This document shows positions 8,037 through 16,549 of a DNA stretch of 23,807 bases, piece by piece; the first letter of the stretch is position 1; each line of letters opens with the position of its first letter. The translations under genes and the position numbers were made by a program. Origin of the DNA: DATFRX01 sp035630615 (lineage in GTDB: Bacteria > Actinomycetota > Actinomycetes > Propionibacteriales > Nocardioidaceae); NCBI GenBank assembly GCA_035630615.1, contig DASQKI010000099.1, forward strand, positions 1-23,807. Direction: 5' to 3'. The notes beneath the pieces were generated by a model. It saw nothing but the letters and a program-made list of their open reading frames with translations, was not told the DNA's origin and did not search any database.

Positions 8037-8896
8037 CCGTGGGTCGCGGCCTGGTCCGACGGGCCGTGGCCGCCGGCATCGCGGCGGCCACGACCCGCGA
8101 GATTCGACGCCGCCTCGACCGGTCGCCTCCGGGCGGCTCGACGGCGTGGACCCGCTCCAATCACGCCGGCGAGAGCGTCACCCTGCTCGAAGGCCCGGCA
8201 CTCGTCGGTGGCCTTGTCGCCGGCACCCTGGTGGCTCCCGGGCCGAGGCTTCGTACTCGCTTGGTGACATCGAGCGCGCTCGGTGTGGTCGGCGGCGTCG
8301 GTGCCCACGACGACCTGCGCGGATCGAGCGCCACCAAAGGCATCCGCGGTCACATCGGGGCGCTCCGCCGTGGCGAGGTCACCAGCGGAGCGGTCAAGAT
8401 CGGCGTCATCGGGCTCAGCGGCCTGGCCGCCGCCGCGGCGCTTCGGCGGGAGCGAGGCGAGCGGGGCGAGCGGGGCAGTCTGTCCGGCACGCTGGCCGAC
8501 GGGGCGCTCATCGCCGGCACCGCCAACCTGCTCAACCTGCTCGACCTCCGGCCCGGACGCGCGCTCAAGGTCGCACTCGCGACCACCCCGATCGCCGTCT
8601 CGGCTGCCCCGGCAGCCGGACTGATCGCGCCGACGGTCGGCGCCGGCGCGGCCGCCCTTCCTGACGACCTGGCCGGCAAGTCGATGATGGGCGATTGCGG
8701 CGCCAACACCCTCGGCGCCGCAATCGGGTGCGCGCTCGTCGGTGCGACGCCGACGCCCATGCGACGGCTGCTGCTCGGCGGGGTCGTGGGGCTGACGCTG
8801 CTGAGCGAGCGGGTCAGCTTCTCCGCGGTCATCGACTCGACTCCTTGGCTGCGACGACTCGACGAACTTGGTCGTCCGGTGCGTCGCGAAGCGTGA
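8033..8896 (+). CDS. Short MraY/WecA-like (glycosyltransferase 4) membrane protein
   Basis: This encodes 287 aa from a GTG overlapping the steB stop (GTGA). It carries, in order, the landmarks of the polyprenyl-phosphate sugar-1-phosphate transferase superfamily: a DD pair at 93-94 (AHDDLRG), then KGIRGH and a lysine at 122, NLLNLLD at 165-171, and MMGDCGANTLGAAIG at 218-232. MraY and WecA have about 320-360 aa and ten or more helices. This protein is shorter and its hydrophobic segments are alanine/glycine-rich and weak. A repeated GERGERG stretch sits at about 142-148. It might transfer a sugar phosphate to a lipid carrier or be a degenerate relative. Coupling to steAB suggests work at the cell envelope. 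The substrate is unknown. Confidence 0.7.
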   Translation: MTVGRGLVRRAVAAGIAAATTREIRRRLDRSPPGGSTAWTRSNHAGESVTLLEGPALVGGLVAGTLVAPGPRLRTRLVTSSALGVVGGVGAHDDLRGSSATKGIRGHIGALRRGEVTSGAVKIGVIGLSGLAAAAALRRERGERGERGSLSGTLADGALIAGTANLLNLLDLRPGRALKVALATTPIAVSAAPAAGLIAPTVGAGAAALPDDLAGKSMMGDCGANTLGAAIGCALVGATPTPMRRLLLGGVVGLTLLSERVSFSAVIDSTPWLRRLDELGRPVRREA

Positions 8897-8913
8897 CCGC
8901 GCCCGTCTCTTGA

Positions 8914-8975
8914 TAGTCTGGAATCCCGTGGAAGGGCGTTGGCGCTCGACCGCACAGTTCTAGGCTCTAGAACTG
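8914..8975 (+). promoter_or_regulatory. pyrG promoter region with perfect 9-bp dyad
   Basis: CAGTTCTAG (8955-8963) and CTAGAACTG (8967-8975) form a perfect inverted repeat around GCT. A possible -10 (TAGGCT, 8961-8966) falls in its centre with TTGGCG at 8939-8944 as -35, spacer 16. A second possible -10, TAGTCT at 8914-8919, would place the dyad in the leader RNA as a hairpin 28 nt before the start codon. The dyad is directly visible; which promoter is used is an inference. Confidence 0.6.
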
Positions 8976-9003
8976 CGACGACATTGCGACCACGGGAGAT
9001 CAC

Positions 9004-10712
<1,709 letters not shown>

Positions 10713-10716
<4 letters not shown>

Positions 10717-11348
10717 CGCCGACGGCACACCCTCGGCTTCCGGGCGAGCTCTGGCGGCCGGGCGAGCCGCTGCACGACGTGCCGCAGCACTGGGAGGTCC
10801 AGGCGTCGACGCGACCGTACGAGAGCGGCTACGTCTCGCTACGGGTCGACACCCTGCCCAGCGATGACGGGTCGGAGTTCGAGAGGGCGGTCGTCGAGCA
10901 CCCCGGCGCCGTCGGCGTGGTCGCGCTGGACGACGCCGGCCGGGTCTTGCTGTTGCGGCAATATCGCCACGCCGTCGAGCAACGGTTGCTGCAGATCCCG
11001 GCCGGGCTTCGCGATGTCGAGGGCGAGCCGCCGGTCGAGACTGCGAGCCGCGAGCTGGCCGAGGAGGGCCAGGTGCGAGCCGCCCGATGGCAAGAGCTCC
11101 TGACACTGCTGCCGTCGCCTGGGCTCACCGACGAGCGATGGGTCGTCTACCTGGCCGAGGATCTGGCGCCGGCGCCCCATCCGGAGGGGTTTGTCCCTGA
11201 GCACGAGGAGGCCGCGATGAGCGTGGTGTGGGTGCCGCTGGAGGAGGCGGTTCGCGCCGTCTTTGACGGCCGGCTGACCGACACGATGGCGGCAGCCTCG
11301 CTGCTCGCGGTCAGGACGATCCGTAACCTGCGGTCCGACCACCCGTAG
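10713..11348 (+). CDS. Nudix hydrolase, ADP-ribose pyrophosphatase type
   Basis: This encodes 211 aa from ATG 10713, overlapping the pyrG stop. It resembles Mycobacterium Rv1700, which cleaves ADP-ribose and related nucleotide sugars. LLLRQYRHAVEQRLLQIPAG is the typical entry to the Nudix fold. The Nudix box runs from G98 through E105, R113, E114, E117 and E118. It differs from the textbook form by one extra residue between the first G and E, and by Gln120 where Gly is usual. The metal-binding glutamates are intact, so activity is likely. The pyrG-nudix pair is conserved in actinobacteria. No terminator is evident behind it. Confidence 0.9.
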
Positions 11349-11366
11349 GGGTCGAGAGTGCGCGGA

Positions 11367-11422
11367 AAGTGACGGATCGCTCGTAACAAGTGACGGATCG
11401 CCGAGCCACGAGTGACGGACGG
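11367..11422 (+). promoter_or_regulatory. Three phased direct repeats upstream of ald
   Basis: AAGTGACGGATCGC occurs at 11367-11380 and identically at 11388-11401; a third copy GAGTGACGGACGG begins at 11410. The AGTGACGGA cores start at 11368, 11389 and 11411, a spacing of 21 and 22 bp, that is two helical turns, so all lie on one face of the DNA. They end about 70 bp before the ald start codon. This is the pattern expected of a multimeric regulator; AldR (Lrp/AsnC family) is the known regulator of ald in mycobacteria. The regulator's identity is inferred. Confidence 0.7.
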
Positions 11423-11455
11423 TCGAGTCGGTGTGTGGAGCTGACCAGGCTCACC

Positions 11456-11474
11456 TACACTCCGAGTCGACTCG
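11456..11474 (+). promoter_or_regulatory. Probable ald -10 element and adjacent 12-bp palindrome
   Basis: TACACT at 11456-11461 fits an actinobacterial -10. The matching -35 region (about 11432-11438) is poor, which suits an activator-dependent promoter. Immediately after it, CGAGTCGACTCG at 11463-11474 is a perfect palindrome over the expected transcription start. The promoter call is an inference from position and sequence. Confidence 0.45.
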
Positions 11475-11493
11475 AGAGAGGAAGTGCCTATCA

Positions 11494-12609
11494 ATGAAGA
11501 TTGGCGTGCCGAAGGAAGTCAAGACCCACGAGTACCGCGTGGCGATGACTCCTTCCGGCGTACATGAGTTGGCTCGAGGTGGCCACGAGGTCTACATCGA
11601 AGCCAAGGCGGGGCTCGGGTCGGCGATCCCCGACGACGAATACGTCAAGGCCGGTGCCACGATCCTGCCTACGGCGGACGACGTCTGGGCGACCGGTGAC
11701 CTGATTCTCAAGGTCAAGGAGCCGGTCGCCAGCGAGTTTCACCGGATGCGTTCGGGGCAAACGCTGTTTACCTACCTTCACCTCGCGGCGTCGGCCGAGT
11801 GCACCGAAGCGCTGTTGGAGCGGGGCGTGACGGGGATCGCGTACGAGACCGTGCAGACGCCCGACGGGGCGCTGCCGCTGCTGGCGCCGATGAGTGAGGT
11901 CGCCGGGCGGCTGGCGCCGCAGGCGGGGGCGTACCAGCTCATGCGCCAGGGGGGCGGCCGCGGCGTATTGATGGGCGGCGTCTCCGGCGTGTATGCCGCG
12001 AAGGTCGTCGTCATCGGCGCCGGCGTGTCCGGCATGAACGCGGCGGCGATCGCGCTCGGCATGCAGGCCGAGGTGCTGCTGCTCGACAAAAACATCGACA
12101 AGCTGCGCCAGGCCGATCGGATCTACCAAGGCCATCTGCAGACGGTCGCCTCCAACACGTACGAGGTCGAGCGGGCCGTACTGGACGCCGACCTGGTCAT
12201 CGGCGCCGTACTCGTGCCCGGCGCGAAGGCCCCGACGCTGATCTCCAACGCGCTGGTGTCGCGGATGCAGCCCGGCAGCGTGCTGGTCGACATCTCGATC
12301 GACCAGGGCGGCTGCTTCGAGGACTCACGGCCGACGACGCACGCCGAGCCGACGTACATGGTGCACGAGTCGGTCTTCTATTGCGTCGCGAACATGCCCG
12401 GCGCCGTGCCGCATACGTCGACGTACGCGCTGACCAACGTGACCCTGCCGTACGTGGTGGCGCTGGCCAACAAGGGCTGGAAGAAGGCGCTGCGCGACGA
12501 CCACAGCCTCGCGCTGGGGCTCAACACGCACGACGGCTACCTGACCTACGGCCCGGTGGCCGAGGCCCATGGTCGCGAGCACATCAGCCTCGACAAGGTT
12601 CTGAGCTGA
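11494..12609 (+). CDS. ald: L-alanine dehydrogenase
   Basis: This encodes 371 aa, the exact family length, from ATG 11494 with AGGAAG at 11478-11483. An in-frame ATG at 11431 would add 21 residues that the family lacks. The enzyme interconverts L-alanine and pyruvate plus ammonia with NAD. The residues known from the Mycobacterium tuberculosis structure fall at the same numbers: Arg15, Lys75, His96 and Asp270. The NAD-binding GAGVSG is at 175-180. Ald supports use of alanine as nitrogen or carbon source and redox balance under low oxygen. It is preceded by phased repeats that look like its regulator's sites, and its stop overlaps the probable xerD start. Confidence 0.97.
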   Translation: MKIGVPKEVKTHEYRVAMTPSGVHELARGGHEVYIEAKAGLGSAIPDDEYVKAGATILPTADDVWATGDLILKVKEPVASEFHRMRSGQTLFTYLHLAASAECTEALLERGVTGIAYETVQTPDGALPLLAPMSEVAGRLAPQAGAYQLMRQGGGRGVLMGGVSGVYAAKVVVIGAGVSGMNAAAIALGMQAEVLLLDKNIDKLRQADRIYQGHLQTVASNTYEVERAVLDADLVIGAVLVPGAKAPTLISNALVSRMQPGSVLVDISIDQGGCFEDSRPTTHAEPTYMVHESVFYCVANMPGAVPHTSTYALTNVTLPYVVALANKGWKKALRDDHSLALGLNTHDGYLTYGPVAEAHGREHISLDKVLS

Positions 12610-13574
12610 GTCGAATCGAGTCGGACCGGGCCCAGGCGGCCGAGCGGACGACGGATCCGCTGGGCCGCCTGATCCGGTCGTACCTCGACCACCTCGCGGT
12701 CGAGCGCGGTCTGGCGGCCAACACGCTGGCGTCCTACCGGCGTGACCTCCGGCGCTACGCCGACTATCTGGCGAGCCTGGGCCGGACCGATCCGGGCGAG
12801 ATTACCGAGGCCGACGTGACCGGCTTCCTGGTCGTGCTGCGGTCCGGCGACGACGAGCATCCGCCGTTGAGCTCGACGAGCGCTGGGCGGGCCGTCGTCG
12901 CGGTGCGCGGGCTGCATCGGTTCGCGCTGCGCGAGAAGGTCGTCGGGGTCGACGTCGCCGCCGCGGTCCGGCCACCACCGCCGCCCAAACGGCTGCCGAA
13001 GGCCCTGACGGTCGACGACGTCGAGGCGATCCTGGAGGCCGCCGGGTCACCCGGGACCACGCTGGCGATGCGCGACCAGGCCCTGCTCGAGCTGCTCTAC
13101 GGCACCGGTGCCCGCATCTCGGAGGCGGTCGGCCTGGACCTCGACGATCTCGATCTCGAAGGCGCGACGGTACGGCTGTCGGGCAAGGGCGGAAAGCAAC
13201 GGTTGGTGCCGATCGGATCGTTCGCCCGCGACGCGGTCGAGGCCTATCTGGTGCGGGCCCGTCCGGAGCTGATCGGCGCCGGGCGGGGGACACCGGCGGT
13301 GTTCTTGAACGCCCGTGGCGGTCGGTTGTCGCGGCAGAGCGCATGGACGGTGCTGGCCAAGGCGGCCGAGCGGGCCGGAGTGAATGCGGCGGTGTCGCCG
13401 CACACGCTGCGACACTCGTTCGCGACGCATCTGCTCGACGGCGGCGCCGACGTCCGGGTGGTTCAGGAGCTGCTGGGGCACGCCTCGGTGACCACGACCC
13501 AGGTCTACACGCTCGTGACGGTCGACAAGCTCCGCGAGGTGTACGCCACGGCCCACCCACGGGCTCGGGGGTGA
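12606..13574 (+). CDS. xerD: Tyrosine recombinase XerD, probable CTG start
   Basis: XerD with XerC resolves chromosome dimers at dif. From CTG 12606 it encodes 322 aa. The N-terminal core-binding domain (SYLDHLAVERGLAANTLASY) is followed by the catalytic domain with Arg170 (GTGARISE), Lys194 or Lys197, His266 and Arg269 (HTLRH), His292 (LGHASVTTT) and the nucleophile Tyr301. No ATG, GTG or TTG lies in frame between 12384 and 12815. A TTG at 12381 would add 75 arginine-rich residues read from ald, and GTG 12816 would delete 70 residues of the core-binding domain. CTG 12606 has AAGG at 12595-12598 and forms a four-base CTGA overlap with the ald stop, like other junctions here. Confidence 0.9.
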   Translation: MSRIESDRAQAAERTTDPLGRLIRSYLDHLAVERGLAANTLASYRRDLRRYADYLASLGRTDPGEITEADVTGFLVVLRSGDDEHPPLSSTSAGRAVVAVRGLHRFALREKVVGVDVAAAVRPPPPPKRLPKALTVDDVEAILEAAGSPGTTLAMRDQALLELLYGTGARISEAVGLDLDDLDLEGATVRLSGKGGKQRLVPIGSFARDAVEAYLVRARPELIGAGRGTPAVFLNARGGRLSRQSAWTVLAKAAERAGVNAAVSPHTLRHSFATHLLDGGADVRVVQELLGHASVTTTQVYTLVTVDKLREVYATAHPRARG

Positions 13575-13596
13575 GCGGCACGCGCGCCCTCCTAAG

Positions 13597-13623
13597 AGTT
13601 GGCGCGAATCTGCGCCAACTTTT
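13597..13623 (+). terminator. Intrinsic terminator after xerD
   Basis: AGTTGGCGC (13597-13605) pairs perfectly with GCGCCAACT (13612-13620) across a six-base loop and runs into TTTT (13620-13623). It lies 22 nt after the xerD stop and is the clearest classical terminator in the window apart from the rRNA one. Confidence 0.85.
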
Positions 13624-13770
13624 CTCGGAACCTGCGGTTTTGCGCCAACACCGGACCGGCGGCGCTCGACACCAAGACCTCGATCCCCAGATTTGTCCCC
13701 ATGGGCGGGGGATCCTGTGCATCGGAGGGCGGCGCTCGTACACAGATTTGACTGACGCTGGCGGGCCGTC

Positions 13771-13799
13771 TTGAGTAGGCGCGATCCAGCGCCTAGAGT
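13771..13799 (+). promoter_or_regulatory. parA promoter with dyad in the spacer
   Basis: TTGAGT (13771-13776) and TAGAGT (13794-13799) are separated by exactly 17 bp, a good housekeeping-sigma promoter. The inverted repeat TAGGCGC (13776-13782) / GCGCCTA (13789-13795) fills the spacer and touches both elements. A protein bound there would block RNA polymerase. The predicted transcript would start near 13806, giving a leader of about 84 nt before parA. Confidence 0.7.
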
Positions 13800-13889
13800 C
13801 ACCGCAGCCGAGTCGAGTTGTCGACTTGTCAGCCATCATTGTCGGCACTGAAACGTCTGCTCGGGCAGTAACAGGGAGACGATGCTCAC

Positions 13890-14801
13890 GTGAAGAGAAC
13901 CTCGGTCGACGGCGACTCCAAGACGCCGTCCCTTTTGTCCGACGCCGAGACGGCTGCGGCCAACCTCGGTCCGACCGGCCGGCCCATGCCGGACCTGCCG
14001 GAGCCCCCTCCGCTGACCGAGCACGGCCCCGCGCTCGTGCTGTCGATGTGCAACCAGAAGGGTGGCGTCGGCAAGACCACGACGACCATCAACCTTGGTG
14101 CCGCTCTCGCCGAGCTGGGCCGCAAGGTGCTGCTCGTCGACTTCGATCCGCAGGGGTCGCTGTCGGTCGGGCTCGGGTTCAACCCGCACGAGCTCGAGAT
14201 GAGCATCTACAACCTGCTCATGCAAGACGACGTGGAGCTCGACGACGTCGTCTGCAAGACCAACGTCAACTCGATGGACCTGTTGCCGTCCAACATCGAC
14301 CTGTCGGCCGCCGAGGTGCAGCTGGTCGGCGAGGTGGCCCGGGAGCAGACGCTCGCGCGCGTCCTCACACCGGCGATGTCGGAATACGACGTCATCATCA
14401 TCGACTGCCAGCCGTCGCTGGGTCTGCTCACGATCAACGCTCTGACCGCGGCGCACGGCGTCATCGTGCCGCTCGCCTGTGAATACTTCGCGCTGCGCGG
14501 CGTCGCGTTGCTCAAGGACACGATCGACAAGGTCAGCACGCGGCTAAATCCCAACCTGCGCATCATCGGTGTCCTCGGCACGATGTACGACGGCCGCACC
14601 CTGCATGGCCGTGAGGTTCTGCAGACCCTTGTCGACGGCTGGACGGACCTCGTCTTCCACACCGTCATCCGCCGTACGGTGAAGTTCTCCGACTCGACCG
14701 TCGCGGGCGAGCCGATCCTGTCGTATGCCTCCAACTCGGCTGGTGCCGAGGCGTACCGTCAGCTGGCCCGAGAGGTGTGGACACGTTGTCACGCCGAGTG
14801 A
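13890..14801 (+). CDS. ParA/Soj-family ATPase linked to scpAB
   Basis: This encodes 303 aa from GTG 13890, with AGGGAG at 13873-13878 about eleven bases upstream. The first ~47 residues are a disordered, proline-rich extension. The deviant Walker A box KGGVGKTTT begins at residue 57, followed by LLVDFDPQGSLSVGLG and by YDVIIIDCQPSLGLLTINAL, the A' and B motifs of ParA ATPases. Such proteins bind DNA non-specifically as ATP dimers and position cargo. This is the orphan ParA found next to scpA (Rv1708-like), not the parAB pair near the origin. No parB gene is nearby; the next gene may be its partner. Its stop overlaps that gene by four bases. Confidence 0.92.
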   Translation: MKRTSVDGDSKTPSLLSDAETAAANLGPTGRPMPDLPEPPPLTEHGPALVLSMCNQKGGVGKTTTTINLGAALAELGRKVLLVDFDPQGSLSVGLGFNPHELEMSIYNLLMQDDVELDDVVCKTNVNSMDLLPSNIDLSAAEVQLVGEVAREQTLARVLTPAMSEYDVIIIDCQPSLGLLTINALTAAHGVIVPLACEYFALRGVALLKDTIDKVSTRLNPNLRIIGVLGTMYDGRTLHGREVLQTLVDGWTDLVFHTVIRRTVKFSDSTVAGEPILSYASNSAGAEAYRQLAREVWTRCHAE

Positions 14802-15142
14802 GCCTGCCGGGGGCGGAGGAGCTGTTTCGCCGCACCGGGCAGGCCGCTGAGACGGCCGATCCGACAACGGAGCCGAGGAGTGCCAACGGGGATCCGCGGC
14901 ACGCGTCGGTGCCGAACCCGCGGCGCAGCAGCGGGCGGGTCAAGCACGACGAGAAGATGACCGTCTATGTCACCGCCGACGAACTGCTCGACCTCGAGCA
15001 CGCTCGGCTCCGGCTGCGGCGCGAATGGGGAGTCGGCGTCGACCGGGGGCGCGTCGTGCGCGAGGCGATTGCCATCGTCCTCGCAGACATGGAGGCACGG
15101 GGCGCTGAGTCGGAGCTGGTGCGCCGGTTGACCGGCACATGA
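14798..15142 (+). CDS. Ribbon-helix-helix-like protein between parA and scpA
   Basis: This encodes 114 aa from GTG 14798, which overlaps the parA stop (GTGA); GTG 14777 is an alternative adding 7 residues. Residues 1-15 (SLPGAEELFRRTG) are a small amphipathic motif, then about 35 disordered residues. From residue 50 comes a beta strand (KMTVYVT), a helix (DELLDLEHARLRLRRE) and a second helix (DRGRVVREAIAIVLADMEA). This strand-helix-helix order is that of ribbon-helix-helix DNA-binding proteins such as those that act as centromere binders with plasmid ParA. The fold and role are inferences. It is coupled on both sides, to parA and to scpA (ATGA), so its product is probably made in step with them. 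Confidence 0.75.
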   Translation: MSLPGAEELFRRTGQAAETADPTTEPRSANGDPRHASVPNPRRSSGRVKHDEKMTVYVTADELLDLEHARLRLRREWGVGVDRGRVVREAIAIVLADMEARGAESELVRRLTGT

Positions 15143-16017
15143 CCGAGGCGGCACCGGCTGTGGCACCGACGGGGTCGTCATCGGACGCGGAGTCGACCAA
15201 CGACTTCGCGGTCCATCTCGACGTGTTCGAGGGACCGTTCGACCTGCTGCTCGGCCTGATCGCCAAGCACCAGCTCGACATCACCGAGATCGCGCTGTCC
15301 CAGGTGACCGACGAGTTCCTGGCGTACATCAAGGGGTTCGACGGCGACCTCGAGCAGACCACCGAGTTTCTCGTCGTCGCGGCCACTCTGCTCGATCTGA
15401 AGGCGTCCCGCCTGCTCCCACAGGCCGAGGTCGAGGACGAGGAGGATCTCGCCCTCCTCGAGGCCCGCGACCTGCTGTTCGCCCGGCTGCTGCAATATCG
15501 CGCCTTCAAGCAGGTGGCGGCCGTACTCAACGCCGAGTGGGTCAAGCAGCAGCGGCGCTATCCCCGTACGGTCGGGCTGGAGCCGCGATTCGCGGATCTG
15601 CTGCCGGAGGTGCTGCTCGGCATCGGACCAGAGCAGTTCGCCGCGCTTGCCGCCAAGGCGCTCGAGCCGAAGCCGGAGGCGGTGTCACCGACCTCGGTGC
15701 TGGTTGCCTCGGCCGTGAGCGTACGGGAGCAGGCCGCGGTGCTCGCGGAGCGGTTGCGCCGGTCGCCGACGATGACGTTTCGGGCGCTGGTCTCCGACGC
15801 GCCGGACACCCTGACGACGGTGGCGAGGTTCCTCGCGGTCCTGCAGCTGTTCGGTGAGAAGATGGTCAGCTTCGACCAGATGAGTCCCTTCGGCGAGCTT
15901 CACGTCCGGTGGACGGGCAGCGAGGAGGGCGAGGTCACGGTCGGCGACGAGTTCGACGTGCCAAACGCGCCAGAGTCCAAGGAGTCCGATGACGACCGAA
16001 CCGACGCTGCCGACTGA
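15139..16017 (+). CDS. scpA: Segregation and condensation protein A (kleisin)
   Basis: This encodes 292 aa from ATG 15139, overlapping the previous stop. ScpA is the kleisin that bridges the SMC dimer heads. After a ~22-residue disordered start, the conserved N-terminal SMC-binding helices read VHLDVFEGPFDLLLGLI, then KHQLDITEIALSQVTDEFL and FLVVAATLLDLKASRLLP. The C-terminal winged helix lies at about 200-262 (MTFRALVSDAPDTLTTVARF and LQLFGEKMVSFDQ). The tail is acidic and overlaps the scpB start by 29 bases. smc itself is not in the window, as is usual in actinobacteria. Confidence 0.96.
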   Translation: MTEAAPAVAPTGSSSDAESTNDFAVHLDVFEGPFDLLLGLIAKHQLDITEIALSQVTDEFLAYIKGFDGDLEQTTEFLVVAATLLDLKASRLLPQAEVEDEEDLALLEARDLLFARLLQYRAFKQVAAVLNAEWVKQQRRYPRTVGLEPRFADLLPEVLLGIGPEQFAALAAKALEPKPEAVSPTSVLVASAVSVREQAAVLAERLRRSPTMTFRALVSDAPDTLTTVARFLAVLQLFGEKMVSFDQMSPFGELHVRWTGSEEGEVTVGDEFDVPNAPESKESDDDRTDAAD

Positions 16018-16549
16018 GGAGCTGCCGCTGGAGCCGGCGCTCGAGGCGGTGCTGATGGTGGCGGACCAGCCGCTCGAAGACAAGACGCTGGCCGCGGCCG
16101 TCGGGCATCCGGTCGGCGCCGTGCGCGGGGCGCTCGAGACCCTGGCGGCGGGCTACGACCAACACGAACGCGGGTTCGAGCTGCGCCATGTCGGCGGCGG
16201 CTGGCGCTATTACACCCGCGAGGCCTACGCCTCGGTCGTCGAGCGCTTCGTACTCGAGGGGCAGCAGGCTCGCCTCACCCAGGCCTCGCTCGAGACGCTC
16301 GCCATCGTGGCCTATCGGCAGCCGATCAGTCGCGGCCGGATCTCCGCGATCCGCGGGGTCAACGTCGACGGCGTCATCCGCACTCTGGTGACCCGCGGTC
16401 TCGTCGAGGAGGCCGGCTCCGACGACGAGACGAGCGCCGTGCTCTATCGGACGACGAGCTACTTCTGCGAGCGACTGGGCCTCGCCAGTCTCGACGAGCT
16501 TCCCGAGCTGGCGCCGTTCTTGCCCGAGATGGCCGACGTTGACGAGTGA
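15989..16549 (+). CDS. scpB: Segregation and condensation protein B
   Basis: This encodes 186 aa from ATG 15989 inside the end of scpA, with AAGGAG at 15979-15984 as ribosome-binding site. ScpB dimers bind ScpA and tune the SMC ATPase. Two winged-helix domains are visible: the first with LEAVLMVADQPLEDKTLAAA, the second with ASLETLAIVAYRQPISRGRI and IRGVNVDGVIRTLVTRGLV, the most conserved block. The C-terminus (YFCERLGLASLDELPEL) is also typical. It overlaps rluB by 11 bases. Confidence 0.96.
   Translation: MTTEPTLPTEELPLEPALEAVLMVADQPLEDKTLAAAVGHPVGAVRGALETLAAGYDQHERGFELRHVGGGWRYYTREAYASVVERFVLEGQQARLTQASLETLAIVAYRQPISRGRISAIRGVNVDGVIRTLVTRGLVEEAGSDDETSAVLYRTTSYFCERLGLASLDELPELAPFLPEMADVDE

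Larger units (their letters stand above)
13575..13889. other. Gene-free gap between xerD and parA
   Basis: This 315-nt gap holds no convincing gene. From left to right it contains the xerD terminator (13597-13623); a second copy of TGCGCCAAC (13641-13649, first copy 13611-13619); a possible long-loop stem GATCCCC (13682-13688) with GGGGATC (13708-13714); a repeated CAGATTTG (13689-13696 region and 13743-13750); the parA promoter (13771-13799); and a leader hairpin AGTCGA (13811-13816) with TCGACT (13821-13826). A canonical parS site (GTTTCACGTGAAAC type) was looked for and not seen. Confidence 0.7.

Noticed and set aside
11431..11493. Longer ald start at ATG 11431
   Set aside because: It would place the start before the -10 element and add 21 residues; the shorter start gives the exact family length and numbering.
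13575..13889. A parS site near parA
   Set aside because: No GTTTCACGTGAAAC-like 16-mer is present; the dyads seen have other sequences.
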